A stretch of 64,000 nucleotides of DNA from Mycobacterium sp. URHB0044 (GTDB lineage Bacteria > Actinomycetota > Actinomycetes > Mycobacteriales > Mycobacteriaceae), in NCBI RefSeq assembly GCF_000620625.1, contig NZ_JIAW01000002.1, positions 186,001 to 250,000 on the forward strand, given 5' to 3'. Numbering within the stretch: the first letter of the stretch is position 1; the number at the start of each line of letters is the position of its first letter. The notes beneath the pieces were generated by a model. The model did not search any database, had not been told where the DNA came from, and was given only the letters and a program-made list of their open reading frames with translations. Of this stretch, positions 1-7,585 are shown one piece after another. A program made the position numbers and the translations under genes.

Positions 1-2
1 CG

Positions 3-977
3 GTCCTAGGCGAGCGCGTGATGCTCGGCATGGACGAACCGGTGCATGGCAGGTTGCGCGCTCTGGTGTCAAAGGCGTTCTCGCAGAAGGCCTTGGCCCA
101 TTGGGAAGATGAACTGGTCGGCCGCGTGGGAAACGATCTGATCGACGAGTTCTCGGCAAACGGGAAGGCCGACCTCGTGAAGGAGTTCACCTTCGCCTAT
201 CCGAGCCAGATCATTGCGGGCTTGCTGGGGCTGCCGCGAGAGGACTACCCACAGTTCCAACGCTGGTCCATCTCGCTGCTGAGTTGGATGGTGAATCCGG
301 AACGGGGCCTTGCTGCTTCGGCTGCGCTCTGTGATTATTTCGCGCCGATACTCGAAGCGCGCCGCGCGGAACCCAGGGACGACTTGATCAGCCGCCTCGC
401 TGACGCCGAGATCGAGGGCGAGAAACTCGCCGACGAGGAGATCTTCTCGTTCCTGCGCCTGCTCCTGCCTGCCGGTGTGGAGACCACGTATCGATCGTTG
501 GGGAACCTGCTCTTCGCGCTGCTTTCGGATCCAGCTCAGCTGGAAGCGGTTCGTGCCGACCGGTCGCTGCTGCCACAGGCCATCGAGGAAGCGGTGCGCT
601 GGGATCCGCCGCTGCTGACCATCACGCGGGTCGCTACCCGCGACACAGAACTGGGCGGGGTGCACATTCCCGAGGGCTCGTCGGTGATGCCGATGCTGGG
701 GGCGGCGAACCGACAGGATGACCGCTATCCGGACCCCGACAAGTTCGACATCTTCAGGCAGGCGAGGGGACACCTCGGCTGGGGGCATGGCGTACACGTC
801 TGCCTCGGCATGCACCTGGCCCGCCTCGAAATGCGGACGGCGATCAATCTCCTGTTGGACCGGCTACCCAACTTGCGGATGGATCCCGACGGCGACGACC
901 CGCACATCCGCGGCCAGGTGTTTCGCTCACCGACGTCGCTGCCCGTGCTGTTCGATCCGACAACTCAGACGTCATGA
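3..977 (+). CDS. Cytochrome P450, 5'-truncated by the window edge
   Basis: Haem-thiolate monooxygenase, soluble bacterial class. The frame is open to the left edge, so the true start lies outside; roughly the first 80-90 residues of a 400-residue P450 are missing. Visible family marks are the C-helix region MDEPVHGRLR, the I-helix motif AGVETT, the K-helix ExxR in EEAVRWDPP, and the haem-binding loop GWGHGVHVCLG, whose Cys is the axial iron ligand. The loop starts with GW instead of the usual FG, a minor variation. The stop overlaps the next P450 start as ATGA, so the two are translationally coupled and probably act in one pathway. Substrate cannot be told from sequence. Confidence 0.93.
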   Translation, partial: VLGERVMLGMDEPVHGRLRALVSKAFSQKALAHWEDELVGRVGNDLIDEFSANGKADLVKEFTFAYPSQIIAGLLGLPREDYPQFQRWSISLLSWMVNPERGLAASAALCDYFAPILEARRAEPRDDLISRLADAEIEGEKLADEEIFSFLRLLLPAGVETTYRSLGNLLFALLSDPAQLEAVRADRSLLPQAIEEAVRWDPPLLTITRVATRDTELGGVHIPEGSSVMPMLGAANRQDDRYPDPDKFDIFRQARGHLGWGHGVHVCLGMHLARLEMRTAINLLLDRLPNLRMDPDGDDPHIRGQVFRSPTSLPVLFDPTTQTS

Positions 978-2245
978 GCGATTTCGAGTCAGTCGACTAC
1001 TTCTTCGATCAGTCCCTCGTCCCCGACCCATATCCGTACTACGACTATCTGCGTTCACAATGTCCGGTACGACCGGCGACACCGCACGGGGTCGTCGCCA
1101 TCACCGGCCATGCCGAGGCACTCGCGGCGTACAAGGACCCGGCACTCTCATCCTGCGTTGCGGTCGCGGGACCGTTTCCGCCGCTGCCCTTTACACCGGA
1201 AGGCGATGACATCAGCGCGCAGATCGCCGAGCACCGCGACGCCATACCGATGGCCGAACACGTCGTGACGATGGACTCCGCCGACCATGCGAAGACGCGG
1301 GGCCTGTTGAGCAAGCTGATCACCCCCAAGCGACTCAGTGAGAACGAGGATTTCATCTGGCGGCTGGTCGATCTGCAGATCGATGAGTTCGTTGAGGGTG
1401 GTTCCTGCGAATTCATGGAGGACTACGCGAAACCGCTGTCGCTGTTGGTGATCGCGGACCTGCTCGGCGTTCCGCTCGAGGATCACGATGAGTTCCGGTC
1501 GGTTCTGGGCAATGAACTCGTCGGTGAGCTCGGCGAAGCAGATACCGTGACCCACAACCCATTGGCGTGGCTCGACGACAAATTCAGGACCTATATCGCC
1601 GATCGCAGGCGCGAACCCCGTGCGGACGTGCTGACCGAACTCGCCGCCGCGACATACCCGGACGGCTCCGTGCCCGACGTCGACGACGTCGTGAAGCTGG
1701 CGACGTTCCTGTTCGCGGCTGGAATGGAGACCACGACGAAGCTGCTCAGCACCGGCATGCGTGTGATCGCCGAGCGTCCCGACATCCAGCAGTCACTTCG
1801 CGACGACCGGTCGCAGATCCCGGCGTTTCTCGAAGAGTCGCTGCGAATGGAGAGCCCGGTCAAGAGCCACTTCCGCTTGGCGCGCTCCACGACGAGCATT
1901 GGTGACGTTGACATCCCGGCCGGGACGATCATCATGTTGCTTCCCGGTGCCAGCAACCGTGACCCACGGAAATTCGAGAATCCGAATGAATTCCAGCACG
2001 ATCGGCGCAATGTGCGCGAGCACGTGGCGTTCGGACGCGGCGCTCACTCGTGCCCCGGCGCGCCGCTGGCACGCGCCGAGGCGCGCATCTCGATGAATCG
2101 CATTCTGGACCGGATGTCCAGCATCAGGATCTCCGAGGCGGCGCACGGCCCAGCCGGGAACCGCACGTACGACTACGATCCGACATTCATCATGCGGGGA
2201 CTCAGCGCACTGCATGTGGAGTTCGACCCGGTTTCGACTAGGTGA
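974..2245 (+). CDS. Cytochrome P450
   Basis: Full-length soluble P450 of 423 residues, normal for bacterial members that take electrons from a ferredoxin. Marks seen are the I-helix AGMETT, the K-helix ExxR in EESLRMESP, and the haem loop FGRGAHSCPG with the cysteine ligand. The start is the ATG of an ATGA overlap with the upstream P450, so the two belong to one operon. The 3' end overlaps the convergent minus-strand P450 by 8 bases. No ferredoxin gene is visible in the window, so the redox partner is encoded elsewhere. Confidence 0.94.
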   Translation: MSDFESVDYFFDQSLVPDPYPYYDYLRSQCPVRPATPHGVVAITGHAEALAAYKDPALSSCVAVAGPFPPLPFTPEGDDISAQIAEHRDAIPMAEHVVTMDSADHAKTRGLLSKLITPKRLSENEDFIWRLVDLQIDEFVEGGSCEFMEDYAKPLSLLVIADLLGVPLEDHDEFRSVLGNELVGELGEADTVTHNPLAWLDDKFRTYIADRRREPRADVLTELAAATYPDGSVPDVDDVVKLATFLFAAGMETTTKLLSTGMRVIAERPDIQQSLRDDRSQIPAFLEESLRMESPVKSHFRLARSTTSIGDVDIPAGTIIMLLPGASNRDPRKFENPNEFQHDRRNVREHVAFGRGAHSCPGAPLARAEARISMNRILDRMSSIRISEAAHGPAGNRTYDYDPTFIMRGLSALHVEFDPVSTR

Positions 2246-3440
2246 CCTTCACCGGCAGCTTCGCCCAGCCCCGCACGCTAGATGTCCGTGCGCGGGTGGC
2301 GTTGGCGTAGTCGACTTCCCAGTCGGTCCATCGCTTGAGGACCTCTTCGAACGCGACGCGTGCCTCGAGCCGCGCCAAGGCTGAGCCCAGGCAGAAGTGC
2401 GCGCCCTGGCCGAAGCTGAGGTGTCCGCCCGTGCGGTGGACGTCATAGCGATCGGGTTCGGTGAATCGCGACTCGTCACGATTGGCAGAACCGTTGAGTA
2501 ACAACATGTACGAACCCTCGGCGATGGTGTGACCGTACAGTTCGACATCGCGCGCGACGTAGCGTGCCTGCACGGGGGAGGGAGCCTCGAACCGCAGAGT
2601 TTCCTCCACCGCAGCCGGGATCAACGCTGGAGTGGCAGCGAGTTCACGTCTCTGGTCGGGATGCTCACCGAGCAACTGGCCCATGAAACCGATGAGGCGG
2701 GCGGTGGTTTCGTTGCCGGCGCCCGCGATCATTGCGGTGTATGCGAGCACTTCGGTGCGTTCGAGCCGGCGTCGGCTTCCGTCTGGCTCGTCCACTTCGG
2801 CGTTGAGCAGTTCGGTCATCAGATCGTCGGACGGGTGCGTAGAACGCCACTCGACGTACTCGACGAACAAGGCCATCGAATCTTGGAAGATCGTCGGGCT
2901 GATGTCGCCGGATCCGTCCCCTGCCGCGACCGTGATGCTCTCGTCGTTGAGATCGCGGATCTGCTGCTGTCCTTCTTCGGGGATACCCAAGAGGTAACCG
3001 ATGGTGCGCATCGGCATGAATGCCCCGAGATCGGTCACGAAGTCGAACCCGTCGGCGTCGCGCAGCGGATCCAGTGCGCGCGAGCAGAACTCGCGGACCA
3101 AGTCCTCGACGGCGAGCATCCGGCGCGGGGTGAAGACGCGCGACAACAGGCGGCGGTGTAGATCATGCAACGGTGGATCCTCGAACAGCAGGATGCCAGG
3201 CGGCACCTCGATGCCACTGAACAAGATGTCGGCGGTTGTTCCGTGTCCCGACCGGTAGGTCTGCCAATCCGGAAGGGCCCGCGCGACGTCCTCGTAGCGA
3301 CTCAACGCATGGAAACCGTACTTCTGGTTGAAGTACAGCGGCGCCTCTGCGCGCATCCGACGCCACACCGGATGGGGATCGTCGTCGATCGTGTGGTCGA
3401 ACGGGTCGTAGTACAGGTCGACAGCTGGGTCGATCGTCAC
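2238..3440 (-). CDS. Cytochrome P450
   Basis: Third P450 of the cluster, 400 residues, on the opposite strand and convergent with the other two. It shows the I-helix AGAGNETT, the ExxR element in EETLRFEAP and the haem loop FGQGAHFCLG followed by ALARLE, the most canonical of the three. Start is GTG at 3438-3440, giving the N-terminus MTIDPAVDLYYDPF; P450s in actinomycete tailoring and catabolic clusters often begin like this. It lies downstream of the AveC-like membrane protein gene on the same strand (32-base gap), so joint transcription is plausible. Substrate unknown. Confidence 0.94.
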   Translation of the reverse strand: MTIDPAVDLYYDPFDHTIDDDPHPVWRRMRAEAPLYFNQKYGFHALSRYEDVARALPDWQTYRSGHGTTADILFSGIEVPPGILLFEDPPLHDLHRRLLSRVFTPRRMLAVEDLVREFCSRALDPLRDADGFDFVTDLGAFMPMRTIGYLLGIPEEGQQQIRDLNDESITVAAGDGSGDISPTIFQDSMALFVEYVEWRSTHPSDDLMTELLNAEVDEPDGSRRRLERTEVLAYTAMIAGAGNETTARLIGFMGQLLGEHPDQRRELAATPALIPAAVEETLRFEAPSPVQARYVARDVELYGHTIAEGSYMLLLNGSANRDESRFTEPDRYDVHRTGGHLSFGQGAHFCLGSALARLEARVAFEEVLKRWTDWEVDYANATRARTSSVRGWAKLPVKVT

Positions 3441-3472
3441 CGCAATACCTCTTTCGCGCTTGGGTCAGGACA

Positions 3473-4258
3473 TCATTGGGGTTGGTTCGGCACCGCGGGG
3501 AACAGTTGCTCCCCCGATCCCGAAGTCACGTAGCCGCCCAGCTTCGTGACGAGGTGCGGTGCGAAAACCGCTCCGTAGACCACATTTCCGAGCACGATCA
3601 CGGCGACGACGGACAGCACCGCCGACTGCAACTTGGTCTTCGACACCTTGTCGGACCACATCTCGATGACATTGCGCCCTTCGGAGTCGGTGCGCCCGAG
3701 CAGATAGGTGAAGACCATCACCTGCACGCCCATCGCGATCGCGTCATAGATGGGGTACTGATGGACGGAGCCCTCGAACAGTCCAAGGCCTGGGATCACG
3801 TATGCGTAGTAGAAGACGCCGAGACGTGCGCCGATGCCTCCGTTGAAGAGCAAGGCAAAGCAGAAACCGACGAGTAAGCCCGCGGCGAGCAACGTGATCG
3901 GCCTGCGCCAGCCGAAACGCGCGCTCAGCGACCGCCCGAGTGCCGAACCGATCACGGCGGGCAATACGAAATACCCCATGTAGCCAACGGGTACCGACGA
4001 GGGCAGCCCACCCCAGGTCATGTTCAGCGGCCACCACGACGGCATGCGCGGCAGGGCCGGCGGGAACTGCGCGTACATCGCCCAGTCGTACGGTGCCTCG
4101 ATCCACGAGAACGAAATCGCCGAGATACACAGCAGCAGAAGGGGGTGCAGTCGCCCGCGCCGGACGCTGAGGTACACCCCGATGACCAGGAACACGCCAC
4201 CGCTCACCCAGCCGAAGATCACCGACGCCGTCAGCAGCGGTGTCAAGTCGGTGTTCAT
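3473..4258 (-). CDS. AveC-like multi-pass membrane protein
   Basis: 261-residue integral membrane protein with about six to seven hydrophobic segments and conserved aromatic patches such as SWIEAPYDWAMYAQF and a WWPLNMTWGG-type loop. This pattern is typical of the mycobacterial proteins annotated as spirocyclase AveC family, named after the avermectin spiroketal cyclase. Those mycobacterial members have no proven cyclase activity, so the name indicates fold and family only. They are often found beside P450s and short-chain dehydrogenases, as here. The start overlaps the stop of the upstream 74-residue membrane protein by 4 bases, implying coupled expression and possibly a complex. Confidence 0.75.
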   Translation of the reverse strand: MNTDLTPLLTASVIFGWVSGGVFLVIGVYLSVRRGRLHPLLLLCISAISFSWIEAPYDWAMYAQFPPALPRMPSWWPLNMTWGGLPSSVPVGYMGYFVLPAVIGSALGRSLSARFGWRRPITLLAAGLLVGFCFALLFNGGIGARLGVFYYAYVIPGLGLFEGSVHQYPIYDAIAMGVQVMVFTYLLGRTDSEGRNVIEMWSDKVSKTKLQSAVLSVVAVIVLGNVVYGAVFAPHLVTKLGGYVTSGSGEQLFPAVPNQPQ

Positions 4259-4479
4259 TTTCTCGGCTCGTCGTCCGCGTGGCCGCGCGCCTCGGGATCG
4301 AAGTAGATGACGAGTCCAAATATCAGCACGATCAACGCGAGCAGCGTTCCCAGCATGATGACCTGTCCCACGACCACACCTTCACCGAGTAATAGTGTCC
4401 ACATTGTGTGCCACCAATGGTGGACCTTACCCAACCCGAACCAAAGAATTGGTCCGAAATGCTTGCTTTGCCCATTCAT
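4255..4479 (-). CDS. Small single-span membrane protein
   Basis: 74 residues: a short aromatic and His-rich N-terminus containing VHHWWHTMW, one long hydrophobic segment (about residues 30-60, VVVGQVIMLGTLLALIVLIF) and an acidic, charged C-terminus. No family is recognised. Its stop overlaps the start of the AveC-like gene (ATGA-type), so the two are almost certainly co-translated, and the small protein may be an accessory subunit of that protein; this is inference. The gene diverges from the dehydrogenase at 4545 across a 65-base gap that should hold both promoters. Confidence 0.65.
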   Translation of the reverse strand: MNGQSKHFGPILWFGLGKVHHWWHTMWTLLLGEGVVVGQVIMLGTLLALIVLIFGLVIYFDPEARGHADDEPRK

Positions 4480-4544
4480 GGGCCATACGTTCAGTCAGAG
4501 TTCCATTGCGGGGCGCTCAGCCCGCACAGACTGACGGAGGTCAC

Positions 4545-5423
4545 ATGGCCGGAAGGCTCGACGGCAAGGTCGCATTCATCACTGGGGCAGCACGTGGACA
4601 AGGACGTGCCCACGCGATTGCGATGGCGAAGGAAGGGGCCGACATCCTCGCCGTCGACATCTGTCGGCAGATCGATTCGAACCCGTACCCGCTGGCAACA
4701 CCCGACGATCTTGCGGAGACAGAGCGGTCGGTGAAGGCGCTCGGCCGCCGCGTCGTCGCGAGAATCGCCGACGTGCGGGAGCGTCACGAGCTGCGCGACG
4801 CGGTAGAGGCGGGGCTAGCCGACCTGGGCAAGATCGACACCGTCGTGGCCAACGCCGGCATCCTCCCGATGGCCATGGGCAAGCCCGACCCGATGCAGTT
4901 CGTCGACGCGTCGGACGTCGACCTGCTCGGTGTGATGAACACCGTCGCCGTCACGGTGCCACACCTGCCCAACGGGTCGTCGATCATCGTGACGGGGTCG
5001 ACCGCGGGGATGATTCGCGGCACGACTGACAACCCGAACATGGGGCCCGGCGGTGCGGGCTACGGGTGGAGTAAGCGCATCGTGATGGAGTACGTGGAGG
5101 AGATGTGCCTGCACCTGGCCCCGCGGCTGATCCGGGTCAACGCCATCCACCCGACCAACTGCAACACCGACCTGCTCCAGAACGACGGCATGTACAGCAT
5201 GTTTCGCCCCGACCTCACCGCGGAAGGCAAGAAGGCCACGCGCGAGGACGCCGAACCGCTGTTCACCATCTTCCAGGCCATGCCGATCCCGTACGTCGAA
5301 CCAGAGGACATCGCAAACCTCGGGGTCTTCCTCGCCAGCGACGAGAGTCGCTACATCACCGGACAACAAATCCGCGTCGATGCGGGCTCGCTACTCAAGT
5401 GGCCGAACGGTCCAGGCGGCTAG
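4545..5423 (+). CDS. Mycofactocin-associated short-chain dehydrogenase (SDR)
   Basis: 292-residue classical-fold SDR. It has the cofactor motif TGAARGQG near residue 13, NAG at about residue 100, the catalytic Ser in VTGSTAG, and the YxxxK pair in GYGWSK. After the second beta strand comes an insertion VDICRQIDSNPYPLATPDDL; this insertion is the hallmark of the SDR group that co-occurs with mycofactocin and carries a tightly bound, non-exchangeable NAD. The start is the ATG preceded by GGAGG at 4536-4540; the frame stays open upstream but has no better ribosome site. It is paralogous to the SDR at 6296-7114. Likely role: oxidation of an alcohol or hydroxy intermediate linked to the P450s. Confidence 0.85.
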   Translation: MAGRLDGKVAFITGAARGQGRAHAIAMAKEGADILAVDICRQIDSNPYPLATPDDLAETERSVKALGRRVVARIADVRERHELRDAVEAGLADLGKIDTVVANAGILPMAMGKPDPMQFVDASDVDLLGVMNTVAVTVPHLPNGSSIIVTGSTAGMIRGTTDNPNMGPGGAGYGWSKRIVMEYVEEMCLHLAPRLIRVNAIHPTNCNTDLLQNDGMYSMFRPDLTAEGKKATREDAEPLFTIFQAMPIPYVEPEDIANLGVFLASDESRYITGQQIRVDAGSLLKWPNGPGG

Positions 5424-6292
5424 ATCTTCTCGGCGTAGGCCGACCATTCCAGCTGCGACGCAGTGAGATTCCGACCCGCCGGCCGGACGTAGCGGTCCAT
5501 CAGCTCGTCGGGCCCGGCCTGGTCGATCAGCCGCCAGCCGTATTCGGCGAGGAACCCGTCGACGTCCTCGGGCATCATGCCGAACTTCCACACCTGGCTG
5601 CGCTGACGAAACCTCCGGTAGACGCTCGCGGCGCCGTACAGGTTGCGGCCTTCGATGAAATCGCGCCGCACGTACGTGAAGTCGAGTCTGCTGCCGCTGG
5701 CCGCCTGGCGGAGTTGATTGAACGTGGCCTCGACCGCGGCGGTGGTCAGGTACTGCGTGACTCCCTCCCAGACAAAGAAGGTGGGGGAGTCTGCGCGGTA
5801 GCCGTACGACGCGAGCGTCGCCATCAGGTCGTCGTGTTCGAAGTCGACCGACACCAGCCGCACCGAGGGTGGCGCCCCGCCGAAAACCCTTGCCACTACC
5901 GCACGCTTGCGTGCGATGTTCACCGGCAGGTCGACTTCGAAGACGGGAACATTCGCGTGCCGGGCGAGGCGGTAGGGACGGGTGTCCAGCCCGGCGCCCA
6001 GGATCACCACGGCATCGACGTCCGCGAGCGACTCCGCCAGGTTGTCGTCGATGTAGCTCTTGCGGCACGTGATGTTCGCCCACAGGCCCGGACCGGACCG
6101 CTCGGACGCCGCGATGACGGCGCGGCGCACCTGGGCGAAGCGGGTGGCGCGCACGAGCGCCTGCAGCGACCGCGGCAGGAACGATGCCGCCAAGTCGTCA
6201 TCCACCAAGCGCTGGTCGGGCGGTTCGTGCTGCTCGATTGCCGACAGCACGATGGGGCCAAAGGCCGTCTGGGCCGCAGGATTTCGAGCCAC
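5420..6292 (-). CDS. SAM-dependent methyltransferase, TIGR00027 / leucine carboxyl methyltransferase-like
   Basis: 290-residue class I methyltransferase of the large mycobacterial family related to leucine carboxyl methyltransferases. The SAM-binding motif VVILGAGLDTRPYRL is clear (about residues 95-110), followed by the acidic FEVDLP strand; FVWEGVTQYL later is also typical. The family's substrates in mycobacteria are largely unknown, and several members are proposed to methylate carboxyl groups of lipids or small molecules. Start is GTG at 6290-6292. It is convergent with the SDR at 4545 (4-base stop overlap) and lies 3 bases downstream of the second SDR on the same strand, so it is likely co-transcribed with that SDR. 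Confidence 0.85.
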   Translation of the reverse strand: MARNPAAQTAFGPIVLSAIEQHEPPDQRLVDDDLAASFLPRSLQALVRATRFAQVRRAVIAASERSGPGLWANITCRKSYIDDNLAESLADVDAVVILGAGLDTRPYRLARHANVPVFEVDLPVNIARKRAVVARVFGGAPPSVRLVSVDFEHDDLMATLASYGYRADSPTFFVWEGVTQYLTTAAVEATFNQLRQAASGSRLDFTYVRRDFIEGRNLYGAASVYRRFRQRSQVWKFGMMPEDVDGFLAEYGWRLIDQAGPDELMDRYVRPAGRNLTASQLEWSAYAEKI

Positions 6293-6295
6293 GGA

Positions 6296-7114
6296 TCAGC
6301 GCTTGTTGACGTACCCGGCGTCCACCGGCAGCGTGACGCCGGTGACGTAGCGGGCCGCGTCGGACACCAGCCACAGGACGGCGTTCGCGATGTCCTCTGG
6401 CTCGAGCGTCTGTACCGGCAGCGCGTTGCCCATGTCGGGGCCGCCCTGCTCCTCTTGAGCCAGACCGTCCAGCCAGCTGCGGATGAACTCATTGTCGATC
6501 ATCGGCGTGTTCACTCCGGCCGGATGCACGGAATTCACCCGGATGCTGTGCGGTGCAAGGAGGTTGGCGTACACACGCATCAGCCCGACGATCCCGTGCT
6601 TGGCGGCGGCATAACCCAATGAGCCGGCCATCGGGGACGCGAGTCCCACCAAACCGGCGACGGAGCTGGTCAAGACGATCGCTCCGCCGTTGCCCGCCTT
6701 GATCATCGGCCGCATCGCGACGTCGACGGTCTGGTAGACGCCCGTCAGGTTGACGTCGATCACGTCCTGCCACGCATCCTCGCCGGCCATCGGCGCGATG
6801 CCCGCGTTGGCCACGGCAATGTCGAGCCGGCCGCCCAGTTCCTCGACGCCCGTCATCAGTGCGCTCTTGAGCGCGGCGCGATCCCGCACGTCGGCCTGCT
6901 GGGCGACGATTCGGGCACCGGTGTCCTCGACGAGCTTGACGGTGGCGGCCAGATCCTCGGGTGTGGCCAGGGGGTAGGGGACCGACGCGATCTGGTCGCA
7001 CAGATCGACCGCGATGATGTCGGCTCCCTCGGACGCAAGCTTCACCGCGTGTGCGCGGCCCTGCCCGCGGGCCGCACCGGTGATGAAGGCGACCCGCCCG
7101 CTCAGTGAACCCAT
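6296..7114 (-). CDS. Mycofactocin-associated short-chain dehydrogenase (SDR)
   Basis: 272-residue SDR starting [19 protein letters not shown]. It carries NAG, the catalytic Ser in LTSSVAG, YAAAK for the Tyr-Lys pair, and the same cofactor-pocket insertion ([20 protein letters not shown]) as the paralogue at 4545, placing it among mycofactocin-coupled SDRs. The frame is open for another 242 codons upstream, but homology and the 8-base distance from the previous stop fix the ATG at 7114. It follows the ABM-fold gene (7123-7437) and precedes the methyltransferase, so the three probably form one minus-strand transcript. Confidence 0.87.
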   Translation of the reverse strand: MGSLSGRVAFITGAARGQGRAHAVKLASEGADIIAVDLCDQIASVPYPLATPEDLAATVKLVEDTGARIVAQQADVRDRAALKSALMTGVEELGGRLDIAVANAGIAPMAGEDAWQDVIDVNLTGVYQTVDVAMRPMIKAGNGGAIVLTSSVAGLVGLASPMAGSLGYAAAKHGIVGLMRVYANLLAPHSIRVNSVHPAGVNTPMIDNEFIRSWLDGLAQEEQGGPDMGNALPVQTLEPEDIANAVLWLVSDAARYVTGVTLPVDAGYVNKR

Positions 7115-7122
7115 GTCGACGG

Positions 7123-7437
7123 TCAGCTGCGCAGCCGGCCCTTGGCGGGATCGCCCGCGACCACGGGTTGCAGCATCTTGATGTCGGGTGCGCCGTCCAG
7201 GTGCTCGCCGATGGTGCCGAACAGCGCGCCGACGGCGGGAGCGGTGCTGTGCGTCTTGAGTGCTTCCTCGTCTGCCCACTGCTCGACGAAGACGAAGGTG
7301 CCGTTGGCCTCGTGCAGCGCGTACAGCTCGCATCCCGGCTCGTCGTGCACCGCCTCGATCGCGCGCTTGCAGGCGTCGCGGACGGTGTCCACGGATTCGG
7401 GCTTGGCGGTCATGGTGGCGACGACGACGACGGGCAT
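7123..7437 (-). CDS. Antibiotic biosynthesis monooxygenase (ABM) domain protein
   Basis: 104-residue single-domain protein of the dimeric alpha/beta barrel ABM superfamily (YgiN and quinol-monooxygenase-like). Family features are the opening strand MPVVVVATM, the central [14 protein letters not shown] stretch and [16 protein letters not shown]. Members are cofactor-free oxygenases or simply small-molecule binding proteins, so catalysis is not assured. It is the first gene of the likely ABM-SDR-methyltransferase transcript and diverges from ftsK. Confidence 0.82.
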   Translation of the reverse strand: MPVVVVATMTAKPESVDTVRDACKRAIEAVHDEPGCELYALHEANGTFVFVEQWADEEALKTHSTAPAVGALFGTIGEHLDGAPDIKMLQPVVAGDPAKGRLRS

Positions 7438-7572
7438 GGGGGATGGGCTCCTCGGTGAGTTCGGGGGTGACGACCGGACAAGTGTCCACCCTACTAATGC
7501 GAAGACAAGCTAGAAAGATTGCAATCGACCTGTGACCAGTGTGGCTGATGGTGGTTATGGGGCCTCTGCGAC

Positions 7573-7578
7573 TAGGCT
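7573..7578 (+). promoter_or_regulatory. Putative -10 element of ftsK (TAGGCT), leaderless arrangement
   Basis: TAGGCT fits the mycobacterial TANNNT -10 consensus and ends 7 bases before the ATG at 7586, so transcription would begin at the start codon. There is no Shine-Dalgarno before that ATG, which agrees with a leaderless mRNA. No clear -35 was found. Confidence 0.45.
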
Positions 7579-7585
7579 GGCCGCC

